This document shows, piece by piece, positions 17,601-26,284 of a stretch of 64,000 nucleotides of DNA (positions are counted from its first letter, which is position 1; the number at the start of each line of letters is the position of its first letter). A program made the translations under genes and the position numbers. The stretch is from COE1 sp910588595 (GTDB taxonomy: Bacteria; Bacillota; Clostridia; Lachnospirales; Lachnospiraceae). Location: the NCBI GenBank assembly GCA_948957135.1, contig CARDBT010000009.1:1-64000 (forward strand), written 5' to 3'. The notes under the pieces were generated by a model. It saw only the letters and a list, made by a program, of their open reading frames with translations, ran no database searches and had not been told where the DNA came from.

Positions 17601-18947
17601 TATGCGTTTGAGGGCTGTGAAAGCTTGAAGTATGTGGAGTTTCAGGACGGAGTGCATCTGATGGCACACGCGCTGGAGGACTGCTGCGGTCTGGAAAAAG
17701 TATGTCTGTCCGGGCAGCAGGGAAAGATTCGATTGGAAGAGTATGCATTCTCTGGATGTACATCGTTGCGGCAGGTAGTATACCTGGAAAGAGAGTGGAC
17801 GTTTAAAGGCTATGCAGATATCATTTCACAGGAGATTCCGGAGATGGTACGAATCCTGTTTCACAGCGCATTCAGCTGTTTTGCCGTGGAACGGGAGACC
17901 GATCTGGTCGGCTACCGTGGAGCTGCGCGGATGGTGCGGATTCCTGCGGGGATACAAAGGATCGCGGCGGAGGTGTTCCGCGACGCGATGATGCTGGAGC
18001 GGGTGGAGATACCGGATAGTGTTGGATATATCGGTGCCAGGGCATTTCACGGGACGCCCTGGCTGGCGCAGAAACGCAGGGAATCTGCAAAGATGCCGTT
18101 TGTTGTTGTGCGGGATATGCTGTTGGATGGATCCGCCTGTGTGGGGGAAGTGATGATCCCGGAAAACATCCGTCTGGTGTGCGGCTGGGCGTTTGCCAAT
18201 GGTCTGGATATCACCAGTATCCGCTTTCCGCACGAGCCGTTACAGCATGCGCAGTACAAATATATACAGGTGGAAGAATACGCGTTCCGCAACTGCATCA
18301 ACCTCAGGGAGATGACACTGCCGGACGGCACAGTTGTGTGCTTCACAGGTCTGGCAGACCGGGAGCGGGCGCTTGCGCCGCTGGCAAAACAGGCGGTGAT
18401 GGACAGTTTGAACTGTTTTAAGACCGACGAGAACGGTGTGCTCAGGGAATGTACAGGGAATATTTCGCGGCTGCGGCTTGCCCACGGAATCACAGAGATC
18501 GGGGAAGGGACGTTTCAGGACGGGAACCTTCTGACAACGGTCACGTTTCCAGAGACTGTGACAAAGATCGGCACACGCGCATTTGCGGGCTGTAAATGGC
18601 TGCGCGAGGTCAGGCAGGCGGACAGTGTGGAAAGCGTCGGAGCACATGCGTTTTCGGGATGCGGCGTCCTGCGCTGTGTGGAGTTCTCCGAAAAACTTCG
18701 GAGGATCGGAGCGCGCGCTTTTGAAAACTGTACTGCGCTGGAGGAGATCCGGATTCCGGAAGGTGTGGAGGAGATCCCGGAGCGGGCGTTTTACCGCTGC
18801 CACAGCCTGACAGATATCAGGCTGCCTTCCACACTGAAAATGATCGGCAGGGAAGCGTTTGCGTTTTGCAGGGGTGCTTCCGGGATACAGGTGCCGGAGG
18901 GTGTACAGGTCGGTGAGCGGGCGTTTTATGGTGTGAGCAGCATGTGA
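14637..18947 (+). CDS. Giant LRR_5 (BspA-like) leucine-rich repeat protein
   Basis: About 1436 residues built almost entirely of ~23-residue LRR_5/BspA-type repeats with the pattern xIGxxAFxGCxxLxxVxLPxx; dozens of units are visible, for example VPEGIHTIGEGAFKGC near the start and RIGARAFENCTALEEIRIPE near the end. Several non-repeat linkers interrupt the array (around 15540-15700, 16440-16580, 17780-17930 and 18340-18470). There is no signal peptide, membrane anchor or sorting motif, so it is predicted cytoplasmic, unlike secreted BspA adhesins. The GTG at 14637 is preferred: a TTG ten codons upstream would overlap dus, and GAGGATGAGA lies just before the GTG. The role is unknown; LRR_5 arrays usually mediate protein binding. 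Cys residues recur in the repeat (FxGC). It may form a unit with dus and the following reductase. Confidence 0.85.
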   Translation: MEYYQIENGVLNRYTGREDVIQVPEGIHTIGEGAFKGCVSLIKVVLPQGLCCIMGDAFKGCRKLEEVVIPDGVSYIGRYAFHRCHALRQVILPLSVWELGECAFLYCDSMREAQLPGVRKMGMEALANGISLEKLVISQELDANCICDVFTGCGRVREISCVTSDEAKSGAAVETFRIPNVVEVVAGAFKVPALVELVVRDILERMMELEGRTLVRFRVNIKHIEVPEGIEVLAKSSFYDMRGIVDIRLPKSLKRIESRAFRNCIGLEQVIFGGQNVQIDEDAFRNCTSLKQVRTCDGAEYTFQGLNDIYRTDSGQFDVQKESSAAGQECELLTASVVPEVVRVIHGQVLGNFRVSGTMLLRYLGAESRVVVPEGITRIAEEAFANIETINKVILPESLEEIGAGAFRGCLLMQTITLPKGIRRIGAGAFEDCVKLLRIEIPAQVESLGKRVFCRCRALQEVHLPEGLYKIGESAFYGCSGLKKIQFPKNLTFIGKMAFYRSGLREVRILPGTEYVESLAFARSSLQKAWISGGRETGKHYGADVFGGCARLRTLVFEEGVRHIPDKAAYGCAALDRVVLPETLESVGRHSLEGSAFLKRWKEQMTGGDSAFLEQGKGQVAHEGSMLFEGKKVQGSILWDGQHLAGEVWIQESVRIIAGGAFYDNIKVTQIHLPIQVQSVGAAAFKGCKALRQVWMPPNITCLEAEVFSGCTALEEILLTQGIGSDRERLAGKDAVPRWRSIGERAFYRCGKLREICLEQVEELGREALSGCTALVPCAVHPALRAGEHAFADTLLGERLENGLHTVGNLVISGDLCAGAVILPENIQGIAPYAFAGNRVVSKVVFRENICWIGEGAFFGCSSLECIELPGQQCEEQEFGKRKVSLYGRRYTGRGLVGIDASAFEKCIALKEVICLAQQVGESAFAGCISMTRADLSRAKILEKRLFAGCVRLEKCLCENAEEVRGFCFSGCKCLQNVDLARMDQIGEYAFEGCESLKYVEFQDGVHLMAHALEDCCGLEKVCLSGQQGKIRLEEYAFSGCTSLRQVVYLEREWTFKGYADIISQEIPEMVRILFHSAFSCFAVERETDLVGYRGAARMVRIPAGIQRIAAEVFRDAMMLERVEIPDSVGYIGARAFHGTPWLAQKRRESAKMPFVVVRDMLLDGSACVGEVMIPENIRLVCGWAFANGLDITSIRFPHEPLQHAQYKYIQVEEYAFRNCINLREMTLPDGTVVCFTGLADRERALAPLAKQAVMDSLNCFKTDENGVLRECTGNISRLRLAHGITEIGEGTFQDGNLLTTVTFPETVTKIGTRAFAGCKWLREVRQADSVESVGAHAFSGCGVLRCVEFSEKLRRIGARAFENCTALEEIRIPEGVEEIPERAFYRCHSLTDIRLPSTLKMIGREAFAFCRGASGIQVPEGVQVGERAFYGVSSM

Positions 18948-19008
18948 CGCGGGTATGAACGATACGTTTCGCAATCGGAGATTTTGAGCCAGAATAGGAG
19001 ATTTGATC

Positions 19009-20097
19009 ATGTATTACCGCAGATTAGGAAGTACGGGGCTTTTGGTATCGGAGATCGGCTTTGGAACGATCCCTGTTTTGCAGGGAAGTGTTCCGGTGCT
19101 GCCGGAGTATTTTGATTTAAATGAAGACGAGGCTGTCGCTGTGATGGAGCATGCGTACAGGCTGGGATGCAATCTATATGACACTGCGATCGTTCCGGAA
19201 TACGGAGATGCGGAGATCAAACTCGGAAAATTTGCGGCGCATGTGGGGCGGGAAAAGATAATCATTTCTGACAAGGCGCGCTTTTTCGGCGGCGGTGAGA
19301 TGTACAAGGCAGTGGAGATTTCCTGCGAAAATCTGGGGACGATGCCGGATATCTATTTTGTCCATCAGGTTGATGCGGAGCATGAGGAGGAAGTGTTTGG
19401 CAGGGGTGGTGCGCTGGACGCGCTCGCAGAGCTGAAAGCTGAGGGAAAGATCCGTTGTGCGGGGGTTGCGACGCACTATTATGACATCCTGCTGCGGGGG
19501 GCACAGGATGACCGGGTAGATGTGCTGCAGGGCAGTGGAAATCTGTTGGAACGGGGGATGCTCGACCGGGTTCGGGAGGAGACACGCTTTCGCGGAAAAG
19601 GGTTTCTGGTAAATAAAGTGTATGCTGCGGGCCTTCTCCCGGCGCGTTTTTCCGAGCGGACTCTGATCCGTTTTGCGCTTTCCTACCCTGTCTCGAGCGT
19701 TTTGGTCGGACTTGGCACAAGAGAGCAGGTGGATGCGGCTCTCGGGTGGGATACCGACAGCCGGGAATCAGCGATTCCGTCCTTTGAGGAGGTGCTGTCT
19801 GTGCTGGAAAAAGAGTATGCACCGATTCCATGCGACAGATGCCAGCGGTGTGTCTGCCCTCACGGCACAGAGATCCACACACTGTTCCGCCAGTATCAGT
19901 ATTTTCATCTGGGAAAGGATTACTGGGCATTAAAAAAGATGGGGCTTGGCATTGCCGAGAGTGCAAGACACTGCCGAGAGTGCACCCAGATGCCCTGCAT
20001 GGATGCATGCCCGATGAAAATACGTATCGCACAGGAAATGCAGAAGGTGGAGCAGCTCGTTGCGGACTATGCCGTCGGACGAAGAATTTTTAGTTAG
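19009..20097 (+). CDS. Aldo/keto reductase with C-terminal cysteine clusters
   Basis: A 362-residue protein. Residues 1-270 are an aldo/keto reductase barrel: RRLGSTGLLVSEIGFGT at the start, an LYDTA..EYG segment carrying the catalytic Asp and Tyr, a lysine in IIISDKA, and DIYFVHQVD with the active-site His. The C-terminal ~90 residues carry cysteine groups CDRCQRCVCPHG and CRECTQMPCMDACPM, which look like ferredoxin-type iron-sulfur sites. AKRs with such tails are common in Clostridia and probably draw electrons from ferredoxin-like donors. The ATG at 19009 is preferred over the TTG six bases earlier because AGGAG (18994-18998) is about 10 bases away. The gene overlaps the convergent LacI gene by four bases. 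The substrate is not predictable. Confidence 0.88.
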   Translation: MYYRRLGSTGLLVSEIGFGTIPVLQGSVPVLPEYFDLNEDEAVAVMEHAYRLGCNLYDTAIVPEYGDAEIKLGKFAAHVGREKIIISDKARFFGGGEMYKAVEISCENLGTMPDIYFVHQVDAEHEEEVFGRGGALDALAELKAEGKIRCAGVATHYYDILLRGAQDDRVDVLQGSGNLLERGMLDRVREETRFRGKGFLVNKVYAAGLLPARFSERTLIRFALSYPVSSVLVGLGTREQVDAALGWDTDSRESAIPSFEEVLSVLEKEYAPIPCDRCQRCVCPHGTEIHTLFRQYQYFHLGKDYWALKKMGLGIAESARHCRECTQMPCMDACPMKIRIAQEMQKVEQLVADYAVGRRIFS

Positions 20098-21143
20098 AAA
20101 AGTTCTCCTGTCCGACCGGCAGTGGTAGTGTTTCCCAAACGCGGTATGATGATCGATGGCTTGACAAAGATCAGCTCATAGGGCGCCTCTGGGTGTTCGG
20201 AGCGGAACAGCAGCTGCAGCGCGAGCCGTTTGCCGAGCAGCTCGGTCGGGACGTTTGCAGTGATGATGCGCCCTGCAACGTTGGTGTATTCACCCATGTT
20301 GTCAAATCCGGTCAGCACGACCGGGTGCGGCAGGCGGTGCGAGTTGTTGTCGAGATATGCCTGCACGAAGTTGGCAACATAGTCGCTGGCACACACGAAA
20401 GCGGTTGGCCAGCTTTTTAGTTCATCGAGAAATGTGTACAGTTTCTTATCATAGGAAAAGATGTCAATGCGCCCGGTGAGGCAGTACTCCGACCGGACGA
20501 TCAGTTCGTGTTTGCTCATGCAGTCGCAGTAGCCAAGGTAGCGCTCCTTGTTAGTCATTGCGTAGTCGATATCTCCTAGAAAACCGATCTCAGCGTGGCC
20601 GTCCTGTATCAGCAGATCGGTGATCCTGGATTCGGTGCGAAAACCTTCGATCAAAAGCAGATCACCGCTTAACTGGGCATCTGTCAGGGAAGGGATCGTA
20701 TCGAGAAAGACTTTTGGCATGGGAAGCGCATTGACCATATGGAGGATCTCCTCATCATACACATTCAGCACGACAACACCGTCAACGCTCCCGCCCATGA
20801 GGATGGAGGGGAGGCTGAAGTCCCTTGAGTAGACAGAGGGGACATAGGTGTAGAGCAGATTGACATTGTAATTGGCAAGCTCCTGAGCCATGCGATGGAT
20901 GATATTGGTCCAGAACAGTGCAGAGTCCGGCCTTGATACGATCAGGGAGATGGTGCGCTGTTCCTCCTGGGGATGTTCCATGATCTGGTAGGGAAGCTTG
21001 GCATAGCCAAGCTCCCTGGCCTTGGCAAAGATCAGCTCCCGCAGGGAATCCGACACACCAGCCTGGTTATTAAAGGCTTTGCTGACGGTGACTCTGGATA
21101 TGTTGAGGGCATCCGCGATATCTTTCATCGTGATTTTTTCCAT
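20094..21143 (-). CDS. LacI-family regulator of the glycan locus
   Basis: A 349-residue regulator. The helix-turn-helix reads MKDIADALNISRVTVSKAFN and is followed by a sugar-binding sensor domain (ISLIVSRPDSALFWTNIIHR onward). It is divergent from the ABC transporter operon across a 606-base AT-rich gap, so it is the obvious local regulator of the N-glycan genes, and probably of itself. Which sugar releases it is unknown; GlcNAc, mannose-containing disaccharides or their phosphates are reasonable guesses from the neighbours. Its 3' end overlaps the aldo/keto reductase stop by four bases, which shows tight convergent packing. Confidence 0.9.
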   Translation of the reverse strand: MEKITMKDIADALNISRVTVSKAFNNQAGVSDSLRELIFAKARELGYAKLPYQIMEHPQEEQRTISLIVSRPDSALFWTNIIHRMAQELANYNVNLLYTYVPSVYSRDFSLPSILMGGSVDGVVVLNVYDEEILHMVNALPMPKVFLDTIPSLTDAQLSGDLLLIEGFRTESRITDLLIQDGHAEIGFLGDIDYAMTNKERYLGYCDCMSKHELIVRSEYCLTGRIDIFSYDKKLYTFLDELKSWPTAFVCASDYVANFVQAYLDNNSHRLPHPVVLTGFDNMGEYTNVAGRIITANVPTELLGKRLALQLLFRSEHPEAPYELIFVKPSIIIPRLGNTTTAGRTGELF

Positions 21144-21263
21144 AAATAGAATCTTCCTTTCTGTCAGCGTTTCTATTTCATCAGTAAAAATATAAGTTCA
21201 GAAACATTTTTTATAAATCTTTTGATTATACACATTTGTTAACCTGGTATAGACATATAATAT

Positions 21264-21289
21264 GAATAGAATGGATAACTGTTCTATTC
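21264..21289. promoter_or_regulatory. Inverted repeat, candidate operator
   Basis: GAATAGAA (21264-21271) and TTCTATTC (21282-21289) are perfect inverted copies separated by 10 bases, about 120 bases upstream of the LacI-type gene. This is a possible operator for that regulator, although it lacks the central CG usual for the family. Confidence 0.4.
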
Positions 21290-21684
21290 AAAGTGTTGCT
21301 TGTCCTATATTATAACATAGTAACAGCTAAAAAACAATCAAATAGTTTACAAATGTTAATATAGATGTGCGATTTGATAAAATGTTGTGATAAGTATGTA
21401 ATGTTTCGTCAAATCGTATGATATTGAGCTTTGTATGTCGGAAAGTAAATTCAAGTTATGTACAAAGTGCTGATACACATTGCGCCTGTAATGCAAAATA
21501 CACAGCATGTTTTACATAGAAGAAGTCTGCAGCAGACATTGTATGTATATGTGTAGTTGTATAAAGTTAATAAATGTAATTGTGCATATTGTGTTGTTTC
21601 ACTTTGAATATGCAGAGAAATAGGTAAGTATTGACAAAATATGCGCTTTATTGTTGGATATAATAATGAAAATGCTAAATTTTA

Positions 21685-21716
21685 TTGACACAAAGATTTA
21701 TAAATGTTAATATAAT
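21685..21716 (+). promoter_or_regulatory. Candidate promoter of the ABC/N-glycan operon
   Basis: TTGACA (21685-21690) precedes TAATAT (21708-21713, 17-base spacer) and overlapping TATAAT (21711-21716, 20-base spacer). The inverted repeat GTTAA (21706-21710)/TTAAC (21718-21722) covers the -10, which would suit repression. AAAGGAGG follows shortly before the first permease ATG. Confidence 0.5.
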
Positions 21717-21749
21717 GTTAACAAAAATAAATAAAAGGAGGTAAAACAA

Positions 21750-22733
21750 ATGGGAAATCGCAAAACATCTGACGGAGGGAGGATAAAATCTGACAAGCCA
21801 TGGTGGAAGCGATGGTCACGCGACGACTCGGAGCTGTTTCTGTTGTCACTGCCGACATTGATCTGGTTTTTGGTCTTTTCATACCTGCCGATGTTCGGTA
21901 TCATCATCGCGTTCAAGAATTACAAGCTGCAGCCGGGTGGACATGGTTTTATCTACAATCTGCTGCACAGTGACTGGGCGGGGTTTGGCAATTTCAAGTA
22001 CTTCTTTACATCAAACTCATTTACCATGCTTCTTAGGAACACGATCCTCTACAACATCGCGTTCATTATCATCAGCGCGAGCGTTGCGGTGGGCGGGGCT
22101 CTGATGTTGAGCAGCATGCGCAACAAGAAGGGATCTAAAGTGTACCAGACGATGATGTTCCTGCCTTACTTCATGTCATGGGTTGTCATCAGCTATTTCG
22201 TTTATGCATTGCTGACACCGGAGAGGGGCTACATCAACGGGATCATCACAAAGCTTGGCGGAGAGCGGATCATGTGGTACCAGGAGCCGAAGTACTGGCC
22301 GTTCATACTGGTCTTCCTGAACACCTGGAAAGGCATGGGCTATGGTATGGTGCTCTATCTGGCAAGCATCACGGGGATCGATCCCTCGCTCTATGAGGCG
22401 GCGGTCATGGACGGTGCGACAAAGTCACAGCAGGCAAAGCACATCACACTCCCTGCGATCAAGCCGGTATTCATCATGATGCTGATCCTCGACTGCGGCA
22501 AGATCTTCAATTCGGATTTCGGTCTGTTCTACCAGGTGACAGGGCGTGTTCCTGCGTCACTGTATACCACGGTATCGACATTTGATACCTATATATATGC
22601 TGCGATCCAGTCGTCCTCGCCGATCGGGCAGACGGCAGCAGCTTCTTTCTTCCAGGCGATCTGCAGCTGCGGTACGATCTTGTTTGCAAACTGGGTTGTG
22701 AGCAAGCTGGACAACGAAAACAGGATAATATAA
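21750..22733 (+). CDS. Sugar ABC transporter permease, LplB type
   Basis: A 327-residue inner-membrane permease with about six hydrophobic helices. The opening (ELFLLSLPTLIWFLVFSYLP) and the cytoplasmic EAA loop (YEAAVMDGATKSQQAKHITLP region, which docks the ATPase) match the LplB/YteP group of oligosaccharide permeases. It is the first gene of a permease-permease-binding protein set, 17 bases before the second permease. No ATP-binding subunit is encoded nearby, which is usual for this subclass: a shared MsmX/MsmK-type ATPase elsewhere is expected. The glycosidase genes downstream suggest the cargo is an N-glycan fragment. AAAGGAGG lies eight bases before the ATG. Confidence 0.92.
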   Translation: MGNRKTSDGGRIKSDKPWWKRWSRDDSELFLLSLPTLIWFLVFSYLPMFGIIIAFKNYKLQPGGHGFIYNLLHSDWAGFGNFKYFFTSNSFTMLLRNTILYNIAFIIISASVAVGGALMLSSMRNKKGSKVYQTMMFLPYFMSWVVISYFVYALLTPERGYINGIITKLGGERIMWYQEPKYWPFILVFLNTWKGMGYGMVLYLASITGIDPSLYEAAVMDGATKSQQAKHITLPAIKPVFIMMLILDCGKIFNSDFGLFYQVTGRVPASLYTTVSTFDTYIYAAIQSSSPIGQTAAASFFQAICSCGTILFANWVVSKLDNENRII

Positions 22734-22749
22734 TAAGGGAGGTGTTCGT

Positions 22750-23667
22750 GTGGCAAAGCAAGAAGAAAGTGGTCAGTCTTTAAACCAGATTAAAAAATCC
22801 ACAAATATTGTATTCAACATCATATTTCTGATATTGGCAGTTATGTGTGTGATCCCGCTGTTGTTCGTATTTTCGATTTCCATCACGGAGGAGGAAGCAC
22901 TCCGGACAAACGGATACCAGCTGATCCCTTCGGTGTTCTCCGGTTCGGCGTACAAGTTTCTGTGGAATGAGCGAGGCATGATCCTTCGTGCGGCATTTAT
23001 GTCGGTTCTGGTCACGATCGTTGGTACACTCATCGCGATCGCGCTGGATACATCGATGGGATATGTCGTTTCCAGAAGGAATTTCAAATTGAAAAAGCTG
23101 TACACATGGCTGATCTTTATACCGATGGTATTTAACGGCGGAATGTTGGCAAGCTATGTAGTAGTTAATAATATCTTAAAGTTGAGCAATACGATATGGG
23201 CGTTGATCCTGCCGCTGGCATGTTCATCTTTCAGCGTGACGATCTGCCGTACGTTCTTTAGGACGACAGTGCCGGATTCCATCATAGAGTCGGCAAAGAT
23301 CGACGGTGCAGGACAGTTCCGCATCTGGTCCCAGATCGTGATGCCGATCTCTAAACCGGTCATCGCGACGATCGGAATGTTTGCGGCATTTGGCTACTGG
23401 AATGACTGGTTCCAGGCGTCCCTGTACATACAGGACAAAAATCTGCAGACACTGCAGTCTTTACTGAATAATATTCAAAAGAACATTGAGTACATCGCAA
23501 ACAATCCCTATGGCGGTCTGTCATTGCAGCAGTACAAGGCATCAATGCCTACGGAGAGTGTGCGAATGGCGATCGCGATCGTTATCATTGTGCCGATCGC
23601 ATGTACGTATCCGTTCTTCCAGAAGTATTTCATCTCCGGTCTGACGATTGGTTCGGTGAAGGAATAA
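22750..23667 (+). CDS. Carbohydrate ABC transporter permease, LplC type
   Basis: A 305-residue inner-membrane permease with about six helices, second half of the heterodimeric channel. N-terminal VMCVIPLLFVFSISITEEEAL and the EAA-type loop (SIIESAKIDGAGQFRIWSQIVMP region) place it in the LplC/YtcP group. It starts with GTG, with AAGGGAGG about seven bases upstream, and follows the first permease by 17 bases; the binding-protein gene follows after 48 bases. The pair resembles transporters that import released glycans in other Firmicutes, such as the NgtP1/NgtP2 pair described in Streptococcus pneumoniae, but that equivalence is inference from context. Confidence 0.92.
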   Translation: MAKQEESGQSLNQIKKSTNIVFNIIFLILAVMCVIPLLFVFSISITEEEALRTNGYQLIPSVFSGSAYKFLWNERGMILRAAFMSVLVTIVGTLIAIALDTSMGYVVSRRNFKLKKLYTWLIFIPMVFNGGMLASYVVVNNILKLSNTIWALILPLACSSFSVTICRTFFRTTVPDSIIESAKIDGAGQFRIWSQIVMPISKPVIATIGMFAAFGYWNDWFQASLYIQDKNLQTLQSLLNNIQKNIEYIANNPYGGLSLQQYKASMPTESVRMAIAIVIIVPIACTYPFFQKYFISGLTIGSVKE

Positions 23668-23715
23668 AACATTTGAAACCGTTAAACAATTTATTAAAAA
23701 AGGAGGATCATTATT

Positions 23716-25236
23716 ATGAAGGGAAAAAGATTATTGGCGTCAGGTCTTGTGGCAGTGATGACAATGGGAATGCTCGCAGGTTGCGGCGGCAATGGCGGCG
23801 GTGACACTGGAAATGCCGGGAGCAATACATCCGGCGGCAGTTCAGCTTCCACATCAAACAGCCAGGGAAGCGGCACGCAGTCGCAGGATGGCAATACCGG
23901 CGAGATCGTGAATCTCAAATGGGTGACGATCGGAAACGGCATGCCGACGAACTATGACTCATGGATTTCATCTGTGAACGCGTACATCGGCGAGAAGATC
24001 GGTGTCAATCTCGAGATGGAAGTCATTCCGTGGGGTGACTGGGATAACCGCCGCAACATCATCGTCAGCACCAATGAGCCGTATGACATCATTTTCGGAA
24101 ACGGCAACAACTATGTCGCGGACATCAATCTGGGCGCATATGCGGACATCACGGATCTGATCAGCGCAAATATGCCGGGGCTGATGGAGTTGATGCCGGA
24201 GAAGTACTGGGACGGTGTCCGCGTGAAGGACAGGATCTACGGTGTTCCGACTTACAAGGACAGCTCGATCACAAACTATTCGATCTGGGACAAGGAGCTG
24301 GTCGACGAGTACAGTCTTGACATCAAATCCCTGGTGTCACTGGACTCCATGACAGAGACCTTTGAGACATTGAAGGCTGACAAGAATGACTATCCGGTTT
24401 ATGTGAAGAATGACGGTCTGTACTACATCTTTGATGTGTATGACCAGATCGGCGGCGGCACACAGATCCTCGGCGTGCGGTATGATGACAAGGAAGGCAA
24501 AGTATGCTTTACGCTGGAAGAGCAGGACATCATGGACCAGCTCAAGATCATACATGAGTGGTATCAGAAGGGGATCATCAATCCGGATGCCGCAACACTG
24601 ACAGAGGGACGTGTATACAATATGTGGCGTGTCGCTCAGGGCTGGGAGTCCGCAGGTGTGACTTCATGGGGACCTCAGATGGGCAAGGATGTTGTGGTAC
24701 AGCAGGTGATGCCTACGATCCTCTCAAACGAGACGGTTCGCGGTTCTCTGAACATGGTATCCATCAACACGAAGTATCCGGAGAAGTGCCTGCAGCTTCT
24801 GGATCTCGTGAACTGTGACACAAAACTCCGCGACCTGTTCTATTACGGCGAGGAAGGCGTGAACTTCGAGTACACTGCGGACGGCAGAGTGCACAAGATC
24901 AACAATGACTGGGCACTTGCAGGTTATACACAGGGGTCTTTCTTCACGGTTACGACGCTTGATACAGATGAGTTCAACCAGTGGGATGAGGTAAAGGCTT
25001 TGAACGAGGCAGCACAGTCCTCTGTAATGCTTGGATTCACATTTGACACCAATTCCGTTTCCGACCAGCTGGCAAACTGCCGCGAGATCTGGATGCGCTA
25101 CCGCAGTGAAGTGATGACCGGTGTGCAGGATCCCGAAGTGGTCGTGCCGGAGATCAAGGCAGAGCTGATGAAGGCAGGATGGCAGGACGTAATGGACGAG
25201 GCACAGAGACAGGTTGACGAATTTTTGGGCAAGTAA
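23716..25236 (+). CDS. Lipoprotein sugar-binding protein (LplA type, DUF3502 C-terminus)
   Basis: A 506-residue extracellular solute-binding protein. A lipoprotein signal peptide ends in MLAGC, so Cys23 would be lipidated and anchored outside the membrane; a Gly/Ser-rich linker follows. The body is a family-1-like binding protein, and the last ~130 residues, with SDQLANCREIWMRY and VDEFLGK, match the DUF3502 domain that typifies LplA-like oligosaccharide receptors. It would capture the released glycan and hand it to the two permeases. An AAGGAGG ribosome site stands before the ATG. Binding specificity is unknown; the surrounding N-glycan enzymes give the only hint. Confidence 0.92.
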   Translation: MKGKRLLASGLVAVMTMGMLAGCGGNGGGDTGNAGSNTSGGSSASTSNSQGSGTQSQDGNTGEIVNLKWVTIGNGMPTNYDSWISSVNAYIGEKIGVNLEMEVIPWGDWDNRRNIIVSTNEPYDIIFGNGNNYVADINLGAYADITDLISANMPGLMELMPEKYWDGVRVKDRIYGVPTYKDSSITNYSIWDKELVDEYSLDIKSLVSLDSMTETFETLKADKNDYPVYVKNDGLYYIFDVYDQIGGGTQILGVRYDDKEGKVCFTLEEQDIMDQLKIIHEWYQKGIINPDAATLTEGRVYNMWRVAQGWESAGVTSWGPQMGKDVVVQQVMPTILSNETVRGSLNMVSINTKYPEKCLQLLDLVNCDTKLRDLFYYGEEGVNFEYTADGRVHKINNDWALAGYTQGSFFTVTTLDTDEFNQWDEVKALNEAAQSSVMLGFTFDTNSVSDQLANCREIWMRYRSEVMTGVQDPEVVVPEIKAELMKAGWQDVMDEAQRQVDEFLGK

Positions 25237-25268
25237 AATATATATATGGAAGACAGAGGTGTCAGTGA

Positions 25269-26255
25269 ATGGCAAAAATAATCGGAAAAGATCTGCCTGG
25301 AATGCCATGGCAGGAACCGGGAGATACAGAAAAGCTGCCAGTATGGCGCTACCATGCAAATCCAATCATAGAGCGGTTTGCGACAAAGAATTCCAACAGT
25401 ATTTTTAACAGTGCTGTCGTTCCCTTTGAGGATGGTTATGCAGGTGTATTCCGCTGTGACAGCAAGTCGATCAGCATGGACATTTTTGCGGGATTCAGCA
25501 AGGATGGGCTTCACTGGGATATTTCTGACGAACCCATCGCATTTCAGGGCGCGCATCCGGAAGTTGCCAAAAGGGACTTCCGGTATGATCCCAGAGTATG
25601 TCTCATAGAGGACAAATACTATATCACATGGTGCAACGGCTACCATGAGTACCCGACCATCGGGGTAGGATATACCTTTGATTTTAAGACCTTTTATCAG
25701 CTGGAAAACGCGTTTCTGCCGTTTAACCGCAACGGTGTGCTGTTTCCGCGCAAGATCAACAACTGCTACTACATGCTGAGCCGTCCGAGTGACAACGGCC
25801 ACACACCGTTTGGCGACATTTTCCTGAGCGAGAGCCCTGATCTGAAATACTGGGGCTGCCATCGCTATGTGATGGGAACCATCAAGGGCGATGCCTCGGC
25901 ATGGCAGTCAACCAAGATCGGGGCGGGTAGCGTACCGATCGAGACGGACGAAGGATGGCTTTTGATCTACCACGGCGTCATCAATACATGCAATGGTTTT
26001 GTATATAGAATGGGCTGTGCACTGCTGGATCTGGAGGAGCCGTGGAAGGTGATCAAGAGAACAAAGAACTATATCCTGGGGCCGCATGAGATCTATGAGT
26101 GCGTCGGAGATGTGCCAAATGTGGTATTTCCGTGTGCAGCACTTACAGATGCAGCAACGGGAAGGATCGCGATCTACTACGGATGTGCAGATACCGTGAC
26201 GGGGCTTGCGTTTACAACTGTAGATCGTCTGATGGATTATATGGATCCGGTTTGA
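25269..26255 (+). CDS. GH130 beta-mannoside phosphorylase
   Basis: A 328-residue cytoplasmic enzyme of glycoside hydrolase family 130, five-bladed propeller fold. The family motif is RYDPRVCLIEDKYYITW, with Asp107 at the position of the proposed proton donor; other matches are VGYTFDFKTF and GWLLIYHGV. GH130 phosphorylases split beta-1,4-mannosides with phosphate to give mannose-1-phosphate. Placed with GH85, GH38 and GH20 genes, the likely substrate is Man-beta-1,4-GlcNAc from the N-glycan core, which would make it a mannosyl-GlcNAc phosphorylase; a mannooligosaccharide phosphorylase is the alternative. It lies 32 bases after the binding-protein stop and is followed by a perfect terminator hairpin, so the transport genes plus GH130 form the strongly expressed first part of the cluster. 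Confidence 0.88.
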   Translation: MAKIIGKDLPGMPWQEPGDTEKLPVWRYHANPIIERFATKNSNSIFNSAVVPFEDGYAGVFRCDSKSISMDIFAGFSKDGLHWDISDEPIAFQGAHPEVAKRDFRYDPRVCLIEDKYYITWCNGYHEYPTIGVGYTFDFKTFYQLENAFLPFNRNGVLFPRKINNCYYMLSRPSDNGHTPFGDIFLSESPDLKYWGCHRYVMGTIKGDASAWQSTKIGAGSVPIETDEGWLLIYHGVINTCNGFVYRMGCALLDLEEPWKVIKRTKNYILGPHEIYECVGDVPNVVFPCAALTDAATGRIAIYYGCADTVTGLAFTTVDRLMDYMDPV

Positions 26256-26284
26256 ATTTGATTCAGATCCGGTATAAGATGTTC

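Larger units (their letters stand above)
21144..21749. other. AT-rich regulatory gap between regulator and ABC operon
   Basis: No gene is visible in 606 bases, an unusually long gap for this window. It contains an inverted repeat (GAATAGAA/TTCTATTC), two TTGACA boxes (21631 and 21685) and a repeated AAATGTTAATATA motif (near 21353 and 21703), the latter part of a GTTAA/TTAAC dyad. It presumably holds the divergent promoters and operators of the regulator and the operon. Confidence 0.6.

Noticed and set aside
21631..21664. TTGACA at 21631 with TATAAT at 21659 as the operon promoter
   Set aside because: The spacer is 22 bases, too long for a standard SigA promoter; the 21685 box is better placed.
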